DNA of 64,000 nucleotides, taken from Lacibacter sp. H375 (GTDB lineage: Bacteria; Bacteroidota; Bacteroidia; Chitinophagales; Chitinophagaceae). Shown here piece after piece: positions 52,970-63,300 of the stretch. Positions within the stretch are counted from its first letter, which is position 1; every line of letters starts with the position of its first letter. A program made the position numbers and the translations under genes. The stretch spans positions 3,844,001 through 3,908,000 of the forward strand of contig NZ_JBBKTT010000001.1 in NCBI RefSeq assembly GCF_037892425.1. Direction: 5' to 3'. The notes under the pieces are model-generated. The model was not told where the DNA came from, did not search any database, and was given only the letters and a program-made list of their open reading frames with translations.

Positions 52970-54730
52970 ATGAATATAACACAACGTTTATCACTAGCCT
53001 TGCTGGGATTTGTTATCTGCAGCTTTTGCTTTTTTTCTGCTTGCAGAAAAAGTCCCGCCAGTCCAACGACGCCACCTGTTGGGCCGGTGAATCCGGATGA
53101 TACAATAACTGTGAATCCACAGGTTGATCCTGCGGTTGCGGTTACCATCGGTTTTTTCATAGACGATTGGCAGGTAAAAAACTTCACGATTCCATCTGCA
53201 ACAACGGCTGGTTCTGTTCCTGTTACGGCAACTGTTACGGTAACGATTGACCGCAGCAATGTTATCAGCAAAGTTCCAAGGTCGTTTGCAGGTAACAATT
53301 CGAATATCTGGATGACGCAGATGGTAACAGAAGCTCCTTTACTCGATCACCTTACCACATTGCATCCGCATCTCATCCGCTTTCCTGGAGGAAGCATCAG
53401 TGATATTTTTTTCTGGAACGCACAACCCAACATGGCACCAGCCGATGCACCTGCACAATTAGTGAAAGCAGATGGCAGCAGTGCTAATGCCGGCTATTGG
53501 TTTGGAAAAAATAGTGACAACTGGACACTATCCGTTGATAATTATTACAACATGTTACAGCAAACAAATAACAAAGGCATGATAACGGTGAACTATGGTT
53601 ATGCACGTTATGGCACGGGAATAAATCCTGTTGCAGCCGCAGCTCATCTTGCTGCAGATTGGGTGCGCTACGATAATGGACGAACTAAGTATTGGGAAAT
53701 AGGTAATGAAAATTTCGGTGATTGGGAAGCAGGGTATCGAATTAACACAGCAAATAACAAAGATGGTCAACCCGAATATTTAAGTGGCTTGTTGTATGGT
53801 CAGCATTTTAAAATATTTGCAGATAGTATGCGCAAAGCTGCACAGGAAATTGGCAAAATAATTTATATCGGAGCCGTTATGTCGGAAGCAGCACCACTTT
53901 CATGGTGGACAACTACAGCCAAAAACTGGAACAGCGGCTTGTTTAGTGGTGCAGCAAATACGCCTGATTTTTTTATTGTCCACAATTACTATACAAATTA
54001 TCAAACAAATGCCAATGCAGCAGAGATCTTGAACACACCAATTCCAGTTACACAAACCATGATGGACTATGTAAAACAATCAATCACAACAGCAGGGCTT
54101 ACCCAGAAACCAGTTGTATTAAATGAATGGAATATTTTCTCGACAGGATCAAAACAACAGGTATCACATATTAATGGGTTGCATGCTGTGATGGTACTGG
54201 GAGAGGCAATAAAAAACAAATTTGGAATGACGGCTCGTTGGGATTTGGCCAATGCATGGGACAATGGCAATGATCATGGCATGTTCAGCCAAGGTGATGA
54301 ACCCGACGCAGTTCCTAAATGGACTCCAAGGCCTGCATTTTATCATATGTATTTCTTTCAACAATACCTGGGTGACAGGTTGGTCAGCGCAACCTCAAAC
54401 TCAGCGGATATTGTAAGTTATGCTTCTTCGTTTACTTCAGGTGAAACGGGTATTACATTGGTAAATAAAAGTGCTGATGCAAAATCGGTTGAGCTTAGCT
54501 TTAAAAACTTCCGTAAGGGAAATAAATTCTACTGGTACACATTAACTGGTGGAGGAGACAATGGAGAATTTTCCCGCAAAACATTAGTGAATGGCGTCGG
54601 GCCAGCAATTGCTGCTGGTGGTCCGGCTAATTATAAAACCATTAGTCCTTTTTCTGCTCCTGCAACAGGAGTTATTAGAGTAACAGTTCCTGCGAGAGCT
54701 GTAGTTTGTATGGTGGTAGAGAAAAAGTAA
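52970..54730 (+). CDS. Clan GH-A glycoside hydrolase lipoprotein, family unassigned
   Basis: 586 residues. Lipobox FSACR (lipidated Cys about 25), a Pro/Thr-rich linker (residues 30-55), then a TIM-barrel domain with LIRFPGGSISDIFFW, IGNENFGDW (acid/base Glu247) and VLNEWNIF (probable nucleophile Glu386). The C-terminal ~120 residues are a beta-sandwich. The pattern is that of retaining GH-A enzymes related to GH51/GH39/GH44-type families, but I cannot place it. It might remove arabinose, galactose or xylose from decorated mannan or act on the backbone. It is surface- or periplasm-anchored and in the middle of the mannan locus. Confidence 0.72.
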   Translation: MNITQRLSLALLGFVICSFCFFSACRKSPASPTTPPVGPVNPDDTITVNPQVDPAVAVTIGFFIDDWQVKNFTIPSATTAGSVPVTATVTVTIDRSNVISKVPRSFAGNNSNIWMTQMVTEAPLLDHLTTLHPHLIRFPGGSISDIFFWNAQPNMAPADAPAQLVKADGSSANAGYWFGKNSDNWTLSVDNYYNMLQQTNNKGMITVNYGYARYGTGINPVAAAAHLAADWVRYDNGRTKYWEIGNENFGDWEAGYRINTANNKDGQPEYLSGLLYGQHFKIFADSMRKAAQEIGKIIYIGAVMSEAAPLSWWTTTAKNWNSGLFSGAANTPDFFIVHNYYTNYQTNANAAEILNTPIPVTQTMMDYVKQSITTAGLTQKPVVLNEWNIFSTGSKQQVSHINGLHAVMVLGEAIKNKFGMTARWDLANAWDNGNDHGMFSQGDEPDAVPKWTPRPAFYHMYFFQQYLGDRLVSATSNSADIVSYASSFTSGETGITLVNKSADAKSVELSFKNFRKGNKFYWYTLTGGGDNGEFSRKTLVNGVGPAIAAGGPANYKTISPFSAPATGVIRVTVPARAVVCMVVEKK

Positions 54731-54767
54731 TCGAAGGAACTCCTTTATTTTAGTGTAATCAATCAAG

Positions 54768-55850
54768 ATGAAAAAGATTTGTAGTATTCTTTTATCTGTT
54801 AGCTGGTTGCTGCATGCAACGGCAAAAGAAGCTGAGATGCAAACTTATCTCCCTGATCATGCATTTATCCAATATACAGGTCGAATTGATTTTAGAAATG
54901 CAGAGCTTCCACGTTTCTGGCAGCCGGGCGTTTATATCTCGTTTCGGTTTACAGGAAATGCATGTGAGCTGTTATTGCATGATGAAATGCTCTGGGGCAG
55001 TAATCATAATTACATTGAATTGATTGTTGATGGCAAAGCCATTCGCCTGCAAACAAAAACCAAGAGTGATACGCTTTCGGTTACACCATACTTAACAGCA
55101 AGTAAAGAACATAGTGTTATTCTCTGCAAGAACACTGAAGCGAATATTGGCTATATGGAACTGGCCGGCATACGTTGTGAAGAACTGCTGCGGCCGTTAC
55201 TCAAACCTCAACGAAAAATTGAATGCATCGGTAATTCCATTACATGTGGCACCGGAAGCGATGCTAGTGAAGTTCCCTGTGGCAAAGGCAAATGGCAGGA
55301 TCAGCACAATGCATGGTTCAGCTATGGCGCAATTATGGCGAGAAAGCTCAACGCACAATTTCATCTTTCATCGGTATCGGGCATTGGCTTAATGCGCAGT
55401 TGTTGTAACATGAACATTACAATGCCGCAGGTGTTCGATAAAGTAAACATGCGTAATGATACCATTACGTGGAATTTTAAAAACTATCAACCGGATGTAG
55501 TAACGGTTTGTCTTGGCCAGAACGATGGCATTCAGGATGCAAAAACATTTTGCCGTAATTATGTTTTGTTTATCCGTCAGTTACGGGTACATTACCCCAG
55601 CGCCACATTTGTCTTACTTTCAAGTCCAATGGCAAGTGAAACGTTAAAGGACTTTATGCGAAAAAGCATTACTTCTGTTATTAAAGAATTAAATACAAAG
55701 GGCGAGCGAAAAGTTCATTCCTATATTTTCAGTAAGCAATATAAGAACGGCTGTGACAATCATCCTTCATTGGAGGAACATGAGCAAATTGCTGAAGAGT
55801 TGACAGCTGCTGTCAAAAAGATCATGAAGTGGCAAACATCAATTGATTGA
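54768..55850 (+). CDS. Acetyl esterase, CE2-like
   Basis: 360 residues with a signal peptide ending near HATAK. The N-terminal jelly-roll (about residues 25-140; FIQYTGRIDF, SFRFTGNACELLL) precedes an SGNH domain with nucleophile Ser157 in IGNSITCG, GQND (about 248-251) and His332 in NHPSLEEH. This two-domain order is that of CE2 enzymes, which deacetylate glucomannan and xylan. In this locus removal of acetyl groups from acetylated glucomannan is expected. It lies 37 bases after the GH-A lipoprotein gene. Confidence 0.85.
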   Translation: MKKICSILLSVSWLLHATAKEAEMQTYLPDHAFIQYTGRIDFRNAELPRFWQPGVYISFRFTGNACELLLHDEMLWGSNHNYIELIVDGKAIRLQTKTKSDTLSVTPYLTASKEHSVILCKNTEANIGYMELAGIRCEELLRPLLKPQRKIECIGNSITCGTGSDASEVPCGKGKWQDQHNAWFSYGAIMARKLNAQFHLSSVSGIGLMRSCCNMNITMPQVFDKVNMRNDTITWNFKNYQPDVVTVCLGQNDGIQDAKTFCRNYVLFIRQLRVHYPSATFVLLSSPMASETLKDFMRKSITSVIKELNTKGERKVHSYIFSKQYKNGCDNHPSLEEHEQIAEELTAAVKKIMKWQTSID

Positions 55851-55891
55851 ACACGTGGCGCTTGTGTAATGCATCACGAAAAGATATATAC

Positions 55892-57016
55892 ATGAAACAG
55901 ATATTTTATTTCTTATTGCTGTTTTCTATTTCAACTGCTTCTTTTTCCCAAACGAAAATGAAGTTGATAGACCCGTTGGCAACAAAAGAAACAAAAGCAT
56001 TATTTAAAAATTTACACAAGCTTTCACGAAACCATATCCTTTTCGGTCATCAGCATGCAACTGAATACGGGCATGGATGGGTTGGTGACGAAAACAGAAG
56101 CGATGTAAAATCAGTAACAGGTTCGCATCCTGCTGTTATTGGTGTTGACTTTAGTGGTTTATCAGGCCGACCGGAGAATATGATTGAAAAAGAGAAAGCT
56201 TCTCTTCGAAAAAATATCGCAGACACTTACAACAGAGGAGGAGTTACAACTGTTTCATGGCATTTTAATAATCCTGTTACGGCAACTTCTTTTTACTGGA
56301 ATGATTCAACCGTTGCATCTGCTGTAAAGAATATTATTCCCGGTGGAACACACCACAAACAATACAAAATAATTCTCACAACCATTGCAGATCTGGCAAA
56401 ATCAATCAAAGGCAACGATGGAAAAACTGTTCCAATGATATTCCGTCCGTATCATGAGTTTGACGGCGATTGGTTCTGGTGGGGCAAGAGCCATTGTACG
56501 ATTGATGAATTTAAAACCCTGTGGCGATTTACAGTCACTTACCTGCGAGATTCATTGCAGGTTCATAATTTCATCTATGCTTTTTCACCCGATAATACAT
56601 TTACGTCAGAAGAAGAATACCTTGAACGCTACCCAGGCAATGACTATGTTGATATGGTAGCTATGGATAATTATGGCAATTTTGGCCGTTATGGAACATA
56701 CAATCTTGATTCAGGCTACCAGAAATTAAAAATCGTTTCTGATTTCGCTGTAAAATCAAATAAACTCGCTGCGTTTACTGAAACAGGTCTTGAATCAATT
56801 CCCAATACAACCTGGTGGACTGATAAACTGCTGGCAACACTACAACGTAGCAAACTAAAATTATGTTATGTGCTGGTATGGCGGAACGACAGTAAAAGCC
56901 CGACACATTACTATGCTCCCTTCCCGGGGCAGGTTTCAGAACAAAATTTTATTCAATTTTATAACGATCCCTATACCCTGTTTGAAAAGGATTTAAAAAA
57001 ACTATATAAAAAATGA
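55892..57016 (+). CDS. Beta-mannanase, GH26 (second copy)
   Basis: 374 residues from the ATG at 55892; the longer frame from a TTG at 55847 places 15 unlikely residues ahead of the signal peptide (ending near SFSQ). GH26 signatures are ILFGHQHATEYG, acid/base Glu189 (FRPYHEF), WFWWG, and nucleophile Glu297 (FTETGLE). It is about as divergent from the first GH26 as distinct subgroups usually are (the aromatic loop after FGHQ differs), suggesting different roles such as endo versus mannobiose-releasing. It overlaps the GH5 start by four bases. Confidence 0.92.
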   Translation: MKQIFYFLLLFSISTASFSQTKMKLIDPLATKETKALFKNLHKLSRNHILFGHQHATEYGHGWVGDENRSDVKSVTGSHPAVIGVDFSGLSGRPENMIEKEKASLRKNIADTYNRGGVTTVSWHFNNPVTATSFYWNDSTVASAVKNIIPGGTHHKQYKIILTTIADLAKSIKGNDGKTVPMIFRPYHEFDGDWFWWGKSHCTIDEFKTLWRFTVTYLRDSLQVHNFIYAFSPDNTFTSEEEYLERYPGNDYVDMVAMDNYGNFGRYGTYNLDSGYQKLKIVSDFAVKSNKLAAFTETGLESIPNTTWWTDKLLATLQRSKLKLCYVLVWRNDSKSPTHYYAPFPGQVSEQNFIQFYNDPYTLFEKDLKKLYKK

Positions 57017-57981
57017 TAAAGATTTTATTCATTTTTCTTTTAAGTTCATGTTGTTTTGCCGGCAAGGCTCAGCCGGTGAAAATACATGGACAATTAAAAG
57101 TTAAAGCAACACAGTTGGTTGATGCGTATGATAATCCTGTTGTATTACATGGGATGAGTTTTGGCTGGCATAACCTCTGGCCGAGATTTTATAATAAAGG
57201 CGCTGTACGTGAATTGGTCAACAAATGGAATAGTAATGTTGTTCGTTCATCAATGGGAATCGAGTTGAACGAAAGCGGTTATCTGAAAAGTCCGGATCAA
57301 TCAATAAAGTTGATGAAGAATGTGATTGATGCATGCATTAAAGAAGGAGTGTACGTTATCATTGATTGGCACGATCATAATATACATACAAAAGAAGCTG
57401 TTGCTTTCTTTTCCATGATGGCGAAAGAATATGGTCATCATCCTCACATCATTTATGAAATATTCAACGAACCTGATTACGAAACATGGCCTGAAGTAAA
57501 AGCTTACTCCGAAGAAGTGATCAAAGCGATCAGGGCAAACGATCCTGACAATATTATTCTTGTCGGCTCACCTAAGTGGGATCAGGATATTCATTTGCCT
57601 GCAGCAGATCCAATAAAAGGTTATAGCAACTTAATGTACACGATGCATTTTTATGCAGGCACACATAAGAAATGGTTGCGTGATCGCACCGATGAAGCCA
57701 TTGCAAAAGGATTACCCATCTTCGTTTCAGAGTGTGCTGGCATGGAAGCTACAGGTGACGGGCCGCTTGATCATGCAGAATGGAAAGCTTTTGTTGATTG
57801 GATGGATACACGTGGATTGAGTTGGGTAGCCTGGTCTGTATCAGATAAAAAAGAAACCTGTTCTATTCTTAACCCATCGGCAGCATCAAATGGGAAATGG
57901 AAAGACGCTGATGTGAAGGAGTGGGGGACATTGACCCGTGATTATTTGAAACGGTATAAGCCAGCCAAACAAAAAAAATGA
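57013..57981 (+). CDS. GH5 endoglucanase/mannanase
   Basis: 322 residues. The N-terminus has two neighbouring Cys (LSSCCFAG), so a lipoprotein signal is possible, though cleavage near KAQ is also possible. Clan GH-A fold with VLHGMSFGWHN, VIIDWHDHN, acid/base Glu153 (EIFNEPD) and nucleophile Glu240 (VSECAG). It resembles GH5 subfamily 2 endoglucanases, so it would cleave beta-1,4-glucosyl or mixed glucomannan linkages. With the GH26 pair it fits a glucomannan substrate. It ends the locus, 10 bases from the convergent response regulator. Confidence 0.88.
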   Translation: MIKILFIFLLSSCCFAGKAQPVKIHGQLKVKATQLVDAYDNPVVLHGMSFGWHNLWPRFYNKGAVRELVNKWNSNVVRSSMGIELNESGYLKSPDQSIKLMKNVIDACIKEGVYVIIDWHDHNIHTKEAVAFFSMMAKEYGHHPHIIYEIFNEPDYETWPEVKAYSEEVIKAIRANDPDNIILVGSPKWDQDIHLPAADPIKGYSNLMYTMHFYAGTHKKWLRDRTDEAIAKGLPIFVSECAGMEATGDGPLDHAEWKAFVDWMDTRGLSWVAWSVSDKKETCSILNPSAASNGKWKDADVKEWGTLTRDYLKRYKPAKQKK

Positions 57982-57991
57982 GAGTACAATA

Positions 57992-58699
57992 CTATGCTTC
58001 ATCCTCAACATTGAATATATACCCCGCTCCATACACATTACTCAAACTTATCTTTTTCGATTGAGCAAATATCTTGCGAAGTCGTGAGATAAACACATCA
58101 AGGCTTCTGCCAAGGAAATAATCATTCTCTCCCCAAATGCGGATGAGAATATCTTCTTTCTTGATGCGCTTGTTTTTATTCTGGTAAAAGTATTCGATCA
58201 ATTCTGCTTCACGGGTAGTGAGCTTGGTTGTTTTTTTATCAGGTGTTGTAACGGTGAGTTGTTCACGGTTGTACAAAATATCACCGATCATGTAGGATGA
58301 GAGTTGCACTTTTGGCGCCACAGCACCCGACGTCATCTTAAGAATATTTTTCAACTTTAATGCCAGTTCATCAATGTCAAAAGGCTTACTGATGTAATCC
58401 GCCGCACCAATATTTAATCCTGTAAGACGGTCTTTCTTTTCAGTTCTTGCAGTGAGAAAAACGAAGGGTATATGTTCTTTTATCTTTACAATATTTTCAG
58501 CCAGTTCAAACCCGCTTTTTTGCGGCATCTGAACATCCAGTAGACAAAGACCATATGTTGATGCATTTTCACGGAATGCTTTCAAGGCATTCTTCGGATT
58601 ATCATACCAATCAATATCAAATCCTTTCGTCTCAAGATATTGTTTAATAAGACTACCCAGATCCTGTTCATCTTCCACAAAAAGTATTTTTTCTGTCAT
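57992..58699 (-). CDS. OmpR-type response regulator
   Basis: 235 residues. The receiver domain has the phosphoacceptor Asp55 (LLDVQMPQ), acidic pair EDEQD and switch residues (FLTAR, ISKPF). The C-terminal winged helix (LTTREAELIEYF, RSLDVFISRLRKIF) is OmpR/PhoB type. It lies 18 bases from the kinase gene on the same strand, downstream of it, so both form one operon. The pair diverges from the second SusC gene and may control it or envelope functions. Confidence 0.93.
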   Translation of the reverse strand: MTEKILFVEDEQDLGSLIKQYLETKGFDIDWYDNPKNALKAFRENASTYGLCLLDVQMPQKSGFELAENIVKIKEHIPFVFLTARTEKKDRLTGLNIGAADYISKPFDIDELALKLKNILKMTSGAVAPKVQLSSYMIGDILYNREQLTVTTPDKKTTKLTTREAELIEYFYQNKNKRIKKEDILIRIWGENDYFLGRSLDVFISRLRKIFAQSKKISLSNVYGAGYIFNVEDEA

Positions 58700-58717
58700 G
58701 TTCTTCTCATTAATACA

Positions 58718-60166
58718 TTATACTTCACCCGATATAACAGGGATATAAATAATAAATTCCGTACCAATTTGTTCCTTGCTGATAACTTCATAGTCCCATC
58801 CGTGTGCATCAAGGCATTGCTTGGAATGATATAAACCAAGCCCTATGCCAGGCGCATTGCTTGTTACAAGCGATGGATTCCGATAAAACTTAAGAAACAT
58901 TTTCCGTTTCACTTTATTGCTCATGCCATCACCATTATCTTTTATGCTGATCGCAAGGATCTGACTGTTCTTTGCATAAGTTGTTACAACGATCTCTTTT
59001 AACTGCTTGTGATTATACTTTACACTATTGTCCATCACATTCAATATGATCGATGTAAAGTGAAGTTTATCGAGTAAAACAAGATCATCGTTTGTTTTCT
59101 TTTCAAATGTGATATTTGCATTCGCCAGGTCAAGGTTGATGCGGTAATCAGAAATAATCTCCTCAAGTTCGTTGTTAATGTGATGTTTTTCCAGCACAAG
59201 CCTTATGGGCTTTTCACCACCAGTTTCAATTACCTGTTGCATCAGTATGGTAAGACGTTCACTTTGTCTCTTGATGATGTTATGAAGATTGTCAAGCTTT
59301 TGGCTCTTGATGATCTGATTTTCGTTTTCAATTGTTTTATTCGCAATGATAATCGTTGTTAACGGCGTTTGAAATTCGTGACTGATAGTATTGATAAAAT
59401 CCGACTTCATTTCACTTGCTTTCTTTTGCCTGATCCAGTTGGCAAAAGTTAAAAAGAAAATAGTAAGAATCGCAATGATCGAAAACACTGAGAGCATTGT
59501 TTGCGGCAACGTTTTGTAAACAATCTGCTGTAATCGGTCTGGCCTGTCGCAATACAAAGCAAAATTCATACGATAGCTGCGGGCAGTTGTGGCACTTACT
59601 TTTAATGCAGATGCAAGTGTTTGCGGACTATAAGTTTCTAATGTGCCGCCGATCCTGGCTCCGTGATGTTGCAAATAGGGAACTGTTGTTCTATAATCCG
59701 GCTCAGTACTTGAAAAAAGTGTGAAGTATTGATTTGGCTCAATAGCAATAGCAAAATGCTCAATAAACAATGCATATTCAAGATTAGCGCTGAGGTTATG
59801 CTTCTTCTTGATGGAATCTAAAAATGCATCCATATTATTGGCTTCATTCAATGCTTTGAACAAGGTATCGCACAAACGTGCCGATAGATTCTTAAATGCA
59901 TCGGTATTGTGTAGCGCAAACGTTGCAAGGTTATCAAACTCTTTGTAAAGAATACTGTCAATGATCTTTACGGCGCCGGGAAACACTTTGTCGTTTACAA
60001 TGCTTTCCTCATAAGCCTTTTTAATGATCTTCTTTTCATCAGTATTATACACCTTTTCTTCAAGCTTGTAAATATTGCGGATATGAATCAACTGTACCAG
60101 GCAAAGAATGACTGTGCAGATAATTGCAATGATCTTAAATAAGAAAATCCTGTTTCCTTTAAGCAT
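58718..60166 (-). CDS. Membrane sensor histidine kinase
   Basis: About 482 residues from the ATG at 60166; an upstream TTG would add 21 residues ahead of the first membrane helix. Helix 1 (IFLFKIIAIICTVILCLVQL, about residues 6-25) and a second (about 225-245) enclose a ~200-residue periplasmic sensor with no recognised domain. The H-box is INTISHEFQTPL with His263, the N-box NVMDNSVKYN, and G-boxes DNGDGM and GIGLGLYHSK. It phosphorylates the adjacent OmpR-type regulator. The signal sensed is unknown. Confidence 0.92.
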   Translation of the reverse strand: MLKGNRIFLFKIIAIICTVILCLVQLIHIRNIYKLEEKVYNTDEKKIIKKAYEESIVNDKVFPGAVKIIDSILYKEFDNLATFALHNTDAFKNLSARLCDTLFKALNEANNMDAFLDSIKKKHNLSANLEYALFIEHFAIAIEPNQYFTLFSSTEPDYRTTVPYLQHHGARIGGTLETYSPQTLASALKVSATTARSYRMNFALYCDRPDRLQQIVYKTLPQTMLSVFSIIAILTIFFLTFANWIRQKKASEMKSDFINTISHEFQTPLTTIIIANKTIENENQIIKSQKLDNLHNIIKRQSERLTILMQQVIETGGEKPIRLVLEKHHINNELEEIISDYRINLDLANANITFEKKTNDDLVLLDKLHFTSIILNVMDNSVKYNHKQLKEIVVTTYAKNSQILAISIKDNGDGMSNKVKRKMFLKFYRNPSLVTSNAPGIGLGLYHSKQCLDAHGWDYEVISKEQIGTEFIIYIPVISGEV

Positions 60167-60335
60167 AATTGGTACAACGGTTTTACAAGCAGCAAGGAAA
60201 GTACAAAAAAACGGCATTCTGCCCACCAAACTTTTTACGTTAAGTATTCATTAACTATTTGTTCGGTTTGTGTTGACCACAGCATGATTTTATAAAAATT
60301 AGTATTGCTATCATTTTCTTAAACCAAAACTAATT

Positions 60336-63300
60336 ATGAGCAAAACAATTGCATGTAAACCCTTTCTGTGCTTACTGCTGTTTTTCAGTTTCCTTGCTGC
60401 AAGGACAACTGCGCAAAACACAATACGTGTAAGCGGTGTGGTGAAAGACAGACTTGACAAAGTTATTTCCGATGTGAGTGTTACCATTCAGGGTAATAAC
60501 AAGGCTGGCACTACCACCAATGAGAAAGGAGAATTTACTCTCCAGGTATCAGCCAGCGATGTGCTGGTATTTTCTTATGTAGGTTTTATTGAAGTTACCA
60601 GGCCGGTAAACAACAATCTCGTCTTCGAAATTATCATGGATGCTAAACAAGGCAGCCAGGACGAGGTTGTGGTAGTTGGTTTTGGTAAAGCGAAAAAAGT
60701 AAGCCTTGTTGGGGCGCAATCTACTGTAAATGTTACCGAGTTAAAACAACCCGTTGCTAATCTTAGTACGGTACTTGCCGGTCGTGTATCGGGTATCGTT
60801 GGTGTGCAACGTACAGGTTTACCCGGTGAGAATACAGCTGATCTCTGGATCAGGGGTATTTCTACCTTCGGGCCAAATGGTTCTGGTGCTTTAGTTATTA
60901 TTGATGGTGTACAGGGTCGTGATATCAACTCACTCGATCCTGAAGACATTGCTTCCTTTACAATATTAAAAGATGCATCGGCTACTGCTGTATATGGTGT
61001 AGCAGGTGCAAATGGTGTAATTCTTATCAACACCAAAAAAGGTAAAGCAGCAAAAGCTGTGTTGAAGTTCAACTACAACCAGGGTATTACTGCTTTTACA
61101 AAACTTCCTCAATTAACAGGTGCTGAATCGTACATGCGCTTACGTAATGAAGCACGCATTGCTTCCGGTTTAGCAGCAGAATATTCACAGGCTTATGTTG
61201 ATTCAACATTAAAAGGTAATCAGCCTTATCTCTATCCAAATGTTGACTGGATGAAAGAGATCTTTAATAACTCAGGTGTAACACGCCGTTTTAATTTTAG
61301 TGCGAGTGGTGGTGCTGAATTGGCGAACTACTATGTAGCGCTTGCTTATTATGATGAACAAAGCTTATTGAAATCTGATGGCTCACAGAGTTACGAATCA
61401 GATCAACGTTTCAAGCGTTACAACTTTACCAGTAACATTAATATGAACTGGACAAAGACAACAAAGTTTGATCTGGGTCTGCAAGGTTACATTACTAATT
61501 TAAATACACCCGGCTTTAATGCACAACAGGCTTTCAGAGAGGTGATGCAAACAACACCTATTCTTTATCCTGTAATGTATCCGGGAAATTTAGTGCCGGG
61601 TATAAACGCAGCAAATGCACAGCGTAACCCTTACGAAGAAATTACACAAACAGGTTATATAAACAACTCAAGCAACCAGGTGTATTCGAATGCTAAGATC
61701 ACACAGGACCTGAAAGCAATATTACCGGGCTTGTCTGCTTATGCGTTGTATTCGTTTGATGCGTTTAACTCACAAACTATCAGCCGCACACGTCAGCGTA
61801 ATACGTACAAAATAAATCCAGTTACACCGTACAATCCTGATGGCTCTGTAAATCTGTTGCCTGTTATTACTTCAGGTTCAGATAACCTCGCCTACGGAAG
61901 GGCAAATGGTGGTAACAGATCATACTATCTGGAAGCAGCGTTGAACTATGACCGTGAGTTTAAAAAAGACCATCGTGTAACAGGTTTGGTATTGTATAAC
62001 CAACGGTCTTATATTGATGCATTTGCAGCTAATTTAACAGCATCACTTCCGTTCAGAAGTATGGGTGTTGCCGGACGTGGTACTTATTCTTTCCATGATA
62101 AATACTTTGCTGAAGTAAACTTTGGTTACAACGGTTCAGAAAACTTTGCACCCGAAAAACGTTTCGGTTTCTTCCCTTCAATTGGTGTGGGTTGGGTTTT
62201 ATCAAGAGAAAAATTCTTTGAGCCATTAGAAGGCGTATTTCAATTCTTTAAACTTCGCTACTCAGATGGTTTAGTTGGTTCGGGTGCTGGTGGTCGTCGT
62301 TTTGGTTTCTTAACCATTGTAACAGACGGTGCAGCCGGTTACACATGGGGTAATGGTACAAGCAACCAGGGTAGTGGTGGCGGTGTGCAGATACAGGATT
62401 ATGGAGCACCGGTACAATGGTCGAAGTCACGCAAGCAGGATCTTGGTATCGAATTCAAAACACTTGATTCAAGATTATCAATCATTCTCGATTTCTTTAA
62501 AGAACACAGAACAGGTGTGTTTCTTCAACGAGCAAGCCTTCCTTCTTATGTTGGTTTGAATAATAATCCGTTTGGTAACCTTGGTGTAATCAACAACGCA
62601 GGTTTTGATGCAACAGTTGAAACAACGCCATTCTATTGGGGACAAACCAAATGGGATTTCAGAGGAACGGTTACATATAACCGTGATATGATCATTGAAA
62701 ATGATCAGCCAACTCAACCTTATCCTTATATGGAAAGACGAGGTTACAATGCGCTTTCAACTTATGGTTATACAGCGCTTGGACTTTTTGCTGATCAACG
62801 TGAAATTGATAACGCAGCTGATCAAAGTCCATTAGGCGGTAAACCAAGACCAGGCGATATCCGTTACAAAGATCTCAACAGCGATGGTTTGATCAACAAC
62901 CTCGACATCAGTCGTATTGGTAATGGTGATGTTCCAAACTTTATCTATGGTTTTGGTTTCAACGTTGAATTTAAACGTTTCTATTTGGGTGCATTCTTCC
63001 AGGGCGTTAATGGCGCTGATCGTTTGTTGAGTGGTGACGGTATCATTCCATTTAATAACAGCACCGGTCCTGAACGCAGCAACTTACACACGATCGCTGA
63101 AAGCAGATGGACAGAAGCAAATCCTGATCCTAATGCATTCTATCCACGTCTTGCATATGGTAATGCAGCAAACAGAAATAATGCAGTTGCAAGTACATGG
63201 TGGGTAAAAGATATTTCATTCCTCCGTTTAAAAAGTCTTGCATTTGGTTACAACTTACCTGATAAATGGGTGAAGAAAATTGGCTTCAGAACTGCACAGG

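Noticed and set aside
60575-61072. Open frame of 165 codons on the minus strand
   Set aside because: Antisense to the plug region of the second SusC; a Thr/Pro-rich shadow of Gly/Val-rich coding sequence.
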